DNA of 64,000 nucleotides from Ptychodera flava (Eukaryota; Hemichordata; Enteropneusta; Ptychoderidae). The first letter of the stretch is position 1. Each line of letters opens with the position of its first letter. Shown in pieces: positions 61,201 through 64,000 of the stretch. The stretch lies in NCBI RefSeq assembly GCF_041260155.1, contig NC_091933.1, positions 26,940,933-27,004,932 of the forward strand. The letters run 5' to 3'. The position numbers and the translations under genes were made by a program. The notes under the pieces were generated by a model. It had not been told where the DNA came from and did not search any database. It was given only the letters and a program-made list of their open reading frames with translations.

Positions 61201-63119
61201 TTCAGACCTAATTTACTTTTGTTATTCTTGTTTTTCTGGGTTAAATATTTCTTAACGGACCAATTCAAACCAAATATGAGCACACTGTCCTTGACGGTAT
61301 TTTTACTCACATTTGGTACATGTATACCAATGTGAGGTATCGTATAAGCTGAACCATTTGCATCTGATTTGCATGTCTGTATGTCTGTATATTTGTGGGT
61401 ATGTGCGGATGTATGTCCGTCACACACAAAGGCTCCCATACCGCCAAAGCTACCGTCTCAGTATTTGGTGTACAGGTAGATGTAGGGGTTGAGATGTGAA
61501 TTTGTTCAAATGAACACATCAGTGTCAAAAATGTGCAAATGAGGTAAGAAAAAGGGAAATCCTGCAAATGTGCAGGAGTGGTGGCATGTCAGTTAAAGAC
61601 AGGCTAACTCCACTGACTTGAGTCATTCCTGTCATTGTTTATGAACTGTTACATATTAACAGACCTGCTGAAACCATAGACAGAAGAGGGGAGGAAGACC
61701 ATCAGTAGAGGGGAGGAAGACCGTCTATGGTCAAACTAAGAGGGGCTAGCTGCATGTTGCTAAAGTTGACATCCAGTACCTAAAGTTTCAGACCTTAATT
61801 ACTTTTGTCATTCTTGTTTTTCTGGTTTAAATATTTCTTGTTGTTTTTCTGGTTGTACTGTGCAGAAATCATTGTCATAACATCAACGTAGAATTTTCCT
61901 CCGCTGAACAGATAGAAACAACATTTATTGTTGATCTTTGGTACCCATACTGGTATATACCAATTTTGATCAAATGTGAGCGACACAGTATAATAGCGGT
62001 ATTTTTTTAAAATCTTCTCTTCTGGAATCACTTTTCAGATAGTTTTTACAGTTTTACATGCTTCTAGGCTCAACTGCTTTCTGTTTTGTTAAAACGATGA
62101 AACTGGGTAATACTTTATTTTTTAGTGACAAAAGTCAAGATGTACCTGTTTCAGTTTCTTCAACATTTGATTTAGTTGCCAAAGACTGGGTACTGTAAGT
62201 TCCAGAAAAAATGTTGCTGATTCAACATTCCAGCCATATAACATTTGGCAATTTTTATCAGTTATTGGATCAATTTTTGCCATTTTACACAAAAAATTTC
62301 TTCACAGAAACTGAAAGCTGGATTTACAATAGTTGAAATTTTGCTTGCAGGTTCTTACAGGCATTATAATTATGTCCAAAATGTAAAATGAGTTATATGT
62401 ACACTATGAGAATAGTTAATGGTATAAGTTTGAGAGCTGTGAATACCGTGAAAGTTTGTCCTTGAAAGATACACCATCCAGGTATAGAAGCTACATACCA
62501 ATGCACAGCTACACACCACTGCTTAAAAATTAAATTTCAAATATCATTGTTTTGTTGCGCCAGGTAAATTTACAAGTTGGAGACAAGGCATAGTCACTTT
62601 TGTATTGATGAAAACAAAATTTATCATCAAATTTACTTAGAATATTGTGAACTTTGATCAAAAAGTTTTGTTCATGAAAACATCTGTTAATGGCTTCAAA
62701 TTCAATGTTTCCCTATATGTTTTCCTGTTTATTTTTTGAATCATTACAAAACACCAACATAGTTAGTTTGCCCTAAAAACATATTAAAATCATGCATCCT
62801 AATATACTGCAATGTAGGTTGTGTTAAAATACTGACCTGTGTTGGACTGAGTTTATTTGATACAGACAGATCATCTTAATGTCTGTAGATTGTGATGGAA
62901 ATGAAACCGCAGTGTCATTATTACCATTTTTTGTTTTTTCAGTATTTTGAGTCAATGGATTGCGTTACACTGAACCATAGGTATGCTGGTGATGATACAT
63001 CTGCAACTGCTGCTGTGGTAGCAGTGTACTCTGATGCTTTGATGACATCAATAGCTGTAACAACAATAGAAAGGCATACTGTTGGGTTTCTTGGCACAAG
63101 TACAGGACAGTTGAGAAAG
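52274..63119 (+). CDS. Plexin, N-terminal sema-domain exons (5' part of gene; two in-frame stops)
   Basis: Exon 1 of the coding region runs 52274-53275 (splice acceptor before 52245) and exon 2 runs 62943-63119; both junctions are GT-AG and phase 0, and the gene continues past the window. Residues 1-20 (MTSLGIQLILLSWCLVHCYG) are a signal peptide. The sema domain follows: HGFNHLTVHNNGDVYVGGVN, IYKLDSDL, VVCGSYRGFCELRDPTDLS, TTVGIVAPGYYDEDMLYVGT, SRHVSKIARVCQE, YLVQAAYLTRPGDELA, EEVLFGVFTKDDTSAICMYR. Exon 2 gives AVVAVYSDALMTSIAVTTIE and VGFLGTSTGQLRK, the plexin sema C-terminal pattern. Plexins are single-pass semaphorin receptors (known); subtype A, B or D cannot be told from this part. In-frame TAG (52637-52639, codon 122) and TAA (53006-53008, codon 245) interrupt exon 1 without any frameshift, so this copy may be a pseudogene, a null allele or contain sequence errors. 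Confidence 0.85.
53956..54017. repeat. TTTGGTAT hairpin header joined to the next repeat
   Basis: GCATTTGGTATATGTATATA followed by TACCAAAGAGAGGTTATCTT is a diverged version of the hairpin that starts the repeats at 24585, 59192 and 61303. Here it runs straight into the GTCCCC header at 54018. The stretch 53276-53955 of plexin intron 1 before it shows nothing specific. Confidence 0.55.
54018..55920. repeat. Satellite of ~148-bp units with two GTCCCC headers (plexin intron 1)
   Basis: Headers with GTCCCCACGGACACCGTCCG-like hairpins and a GTGCG/TCCG microsatellite start at 54018 and 54667. About a dozen units follow, each carrying TTCAAAGTTGGTACAAGGA, CATATGCACGTCAATTTGTT, CAATATGGCTGC and GCGGCCATTTTGTTA. 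From 54904 onwards a block of three units (~446 bases) is repeated at 55350, a higher-order repeat. Reading frames across it are only translated repeat. Confidence 0.9.
56106..56164. mobile_element. Left fragment of MITE family 2, cut by the next element
   Basis: TAACCCTTTTCCTGC followed by AAGTCCATATTTCACCATCAGG and TCAAGATGATTAAAA is the start of a family 2 copy in the orientation opposite to copy b. It stops exactly where the CAGGG end of the next element begins; the other half is not recognisable on the far side. Confidence 0.65.
56165..57862. mobile_element. hAT-like non-autonomous element, 1.7 kb (plexin intron 1)
   Basis: The left end CAGGGCTCCCCCTAAGCC and right end GGTAGCGGGAGCCCTG (reverse complement CAGGGCTCCCGCTACC) are inverted repeats. 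Subterminal AATTAGCCAAAT/ATTTGGCTAATT-like and TTTTTAGCCATTTT motifs occur on both sides. The interior is AT-rich with no recognisable transposase. No clear 8-bp target duplication; the family call rests on the ends. Confidence 0.7.
57926..58402. repeat. Palindrome made of two palindromes (477 bp)
   Basis: The first palindrome, about 57932-58155, opens with AAAATGCTCGTTTCGTGTGA and closes with AATCACATGAAATGAGCATTT. The second, about 58183-58395, opens with CGTGCGATTTTCGGCCGA and closes with TCGGCCGAAAATCACACAAA. All four arms share TTTCGGCCGA, ACATAAG-x2-TGA-CAAC-TTCC and the CTCCACTTTACTGACG stretch, so the full block is also a palindrome (TTTGCTTC and GAAGCAAA at the outer ends). Confidence 0.8.
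58440..59191. other. Plexin intron 1 filler
   Basis: AT-rich sequence with a short G run near 58690. No gene, RNA or named repeat is visible. Confidence 0.5.
59192..61255. repeat. Hairpin-headed dispersed repeat, copy 3, split by an insertion
   Basis: The left piece (59192-59285) has the header CTCATATTTGGTATGTATAC and AAATACC, then a (GTAT)n run. The right piece (60760-61255) continues with GGTGTACAGGTAGA, GTTGAGATGTGA, CAAATGAACATGTAAGTGTC and GAGTCATTTCCTGTCATTGT, matching copies at 24585 and 61303. The two pieces are separated by the CAGGG-ended element at 59286-60759. Confidence 0.7.
59286..60759. mobile_element. CAGGG-ended DNA element, 1474 bp, inserted in another repeat
   Basis: Perfect 15-base terminal inverted repeats: CAGGGCATGAGATTT at 59286-59300 and AAATCTCATGCCCTG at 60745-60759. 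ATGTATG lies directly outside both ends; because the target is a TATG microsatellite, the exact duplication (7 or 8 bp) is ambiguous. The ends fit a hAT-like element. The interior has CpG-rich stretches, including CAATGGCGGCGGATA at about 59862 and the GC-rich last 100 bases, but no transposase frame. Confidence 0.82.
61303..62010. repeat. Hairpin-headed dispersed repeat, copy 2 (plexin intron 1)
   Basis: Collinear with the TSR1 intron 19 copy: header CTCACATTTGGTACATGTAT with CCAATGTGAG, GTGGGTATGTGCGGATGTAT, GGTGTACAGGTAGATGTAGG, GGGGAGGAAGACC, and the closing GAGCGACACAGTATAATAGC. This copy has single versions of the blocks that are duplicated in copy 1. Confidence 0.75.
62011..62942. other. 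Plexin intron 1, unique 3' part
   Basis: Plain AT-rich intron leading to the acceptor TTGTTTTTTCAG at 62931-62942. No repeat identified. Confidence 0.5.
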
Positions 63120-63407
63120 GTAGGCGAGGGGTAGGAATGTTTCTCTGCACACACAACTTTTGTTATGTATGTAACATCAACAGACAGAATAATGTCACCC
63201 AAATGAGTTGAACAATGGAATTCTATTTCCTATCTTAACCCAGTAAAAACATAAGTCAGAAGACTTAAGTGTCTTACCTGTATAAGTATGACCTATTTTC
63301 ATATATGCAATAATTTTCTTCGATCCAAGGAAATCATTTTCTGAGAGTGATTGCACAAATTAAGAGGAACTTTCCAATTGACACAAAGAATTGATGCTCT
63401 GATAATT

Positions 63408-63499
63408 ATATATATATATATATACCGTACTCGTCCGAGTATAAGCCCCGGTTCGGCAACACTAAACAGCGGTAAAACTAGGGGAGGGGCTTATACTCG
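63408..63499. repeat. (AT)n microsatellite and a hairpin with CGAGTATAAGCCCC arms
   Basis: An AT run (about 63408-63424) is followed by CGAGTATAAGCCCC (63436-63449) and its exact reverse complement GGGGCTTATACTCG (63486-63499), with a 36-base loop. This may be one end of a larger element that extends towards the window end; the family is not identified. The rest, 63500-64000, shows no gene; a short ATGGCGGACGTGAG near 63934 is not followed by an open frame. Confidence 0.6.
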
Positions 63500-64000
63500 A
63501 GCAACCCTGTGTTATCTGGCATGGACGCTTAATTTATGCTAATTTTATGCACAATTTTTTCAACACCACTCGATGTTTCTATCGCTTTCAAATCGACTTA
63601 CACATCCAAAGAAATTGATTGTACAATCTCTGAATACAGAAGTGACATTTTGGTGAAATTTCAGTGTCAAAAACCCCCCCCAAACTTGAAACAAAGACGT
63701 CATGTATGCTGCTGATCAACAGTAATGTGAACAGGCATGCATTGCCCACACGGAAAGGCAACTCAATATTCCAATATCAAACTGTCTACATCTTGTGAAA
63801 ACAACAACATAGCAGTGAAAATTGCAATAGTCACCAGGAAAAGTCTTCACAAATGAAAGGATAATTGCTTCAAACAAAAGAAACTGCATGTTTCAAGCAT
63901 GAAAACATCGTGGCCGTGAATGAAAATAAACAATGGCGGACGTGAGTGAGACTGTTCTATTTAGGCGACGGGGGTGAGCAGGGTCAAAGAATCAAGATAG

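Noticed and set aside
1-64000. LTR elements, endogenous viruses, Polintons, CRISPR arrays, rRNA genes
   Set aside because: No long direct terminal repeats with matching internal genes, no capsid-, envelope- or integrase-like frame, no spaced identical short repeats and no rRNA sequence were seen.

Overview
The window is a piece of an animal nuclear genome. It is AT-rich, has many introns and is full of small DNA-transposon derivatives and tandem repeats. Three protein-coding genes can be recognised by their protein sequence. Gene content (TSR1, FAM185A and a plexin), intron density and repeat style suggest a non-vertebrate deuterostome. A hemichordate is my first guess and a cephalochordate or echinoderm is possible; this species call is weak and rests on no database search.

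Layout. 1-8652 holds no gene I recognise, only a piggyBac-like MITE copy, palindromes, a G-rich stretch and two microsatellites. 8657-27518 (+) is a complete 22-exon TSR1 gene, the 40S ribosome-biogenesis factor; its frame is open through every splice junction and encodes 820 residues. Its introns carry palindromes (intron 1), a large satellite complex (intron 9), TTAA-flanked MITEs (introns 9, 18 and 20) and a hairpin-headed repeat (intron 19). 27519-30467 is the spacer between two convergent genes and holds a tRNA-derived SINE. 30468-40032 (-) is a complete 7-exon FAM185A gene (401 residues), whose introns hold MITEs, a hAT-like element, a tiny palindromic element with a perfect 10-bp target duplication and a 5'-truncated LINE. 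40033-52244 has no recognisable gene and is made of foldback elements, minisatellites and a probable hAT-like element ending near a 41-C run. From 52245 (+) to the window end lies the start of a plexin gene: one large exon coding signal peptide and most of the sema domain, a 9.7-kb intron full of repeats, and a second sema-domain exon. The large plexin exon contains two in-frame stop codons but no frameshift, so this copy is either a pseudogene or null allele, or carries sequence errors.

The three genes have no known shared pathway: TSR1 acts in pre-40S maturation, FAM185A is of unknown function and plexins are cell-surface semaphorin receptors. The most interesting non-genic material is a 226-bp satellite in TSR1 intron 9, most of whose monomers carry a palindromic E-box next to a perfect DR1 nuclear-receptor-type site; a hairpin 'header' that precedes two different satellite bodies; and several palindromic elements with 9-10 bp target duplications. 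I found no viral-type, LTR or Polinton element, no CRISPR and no free-standing tRNA or rRNA gene.
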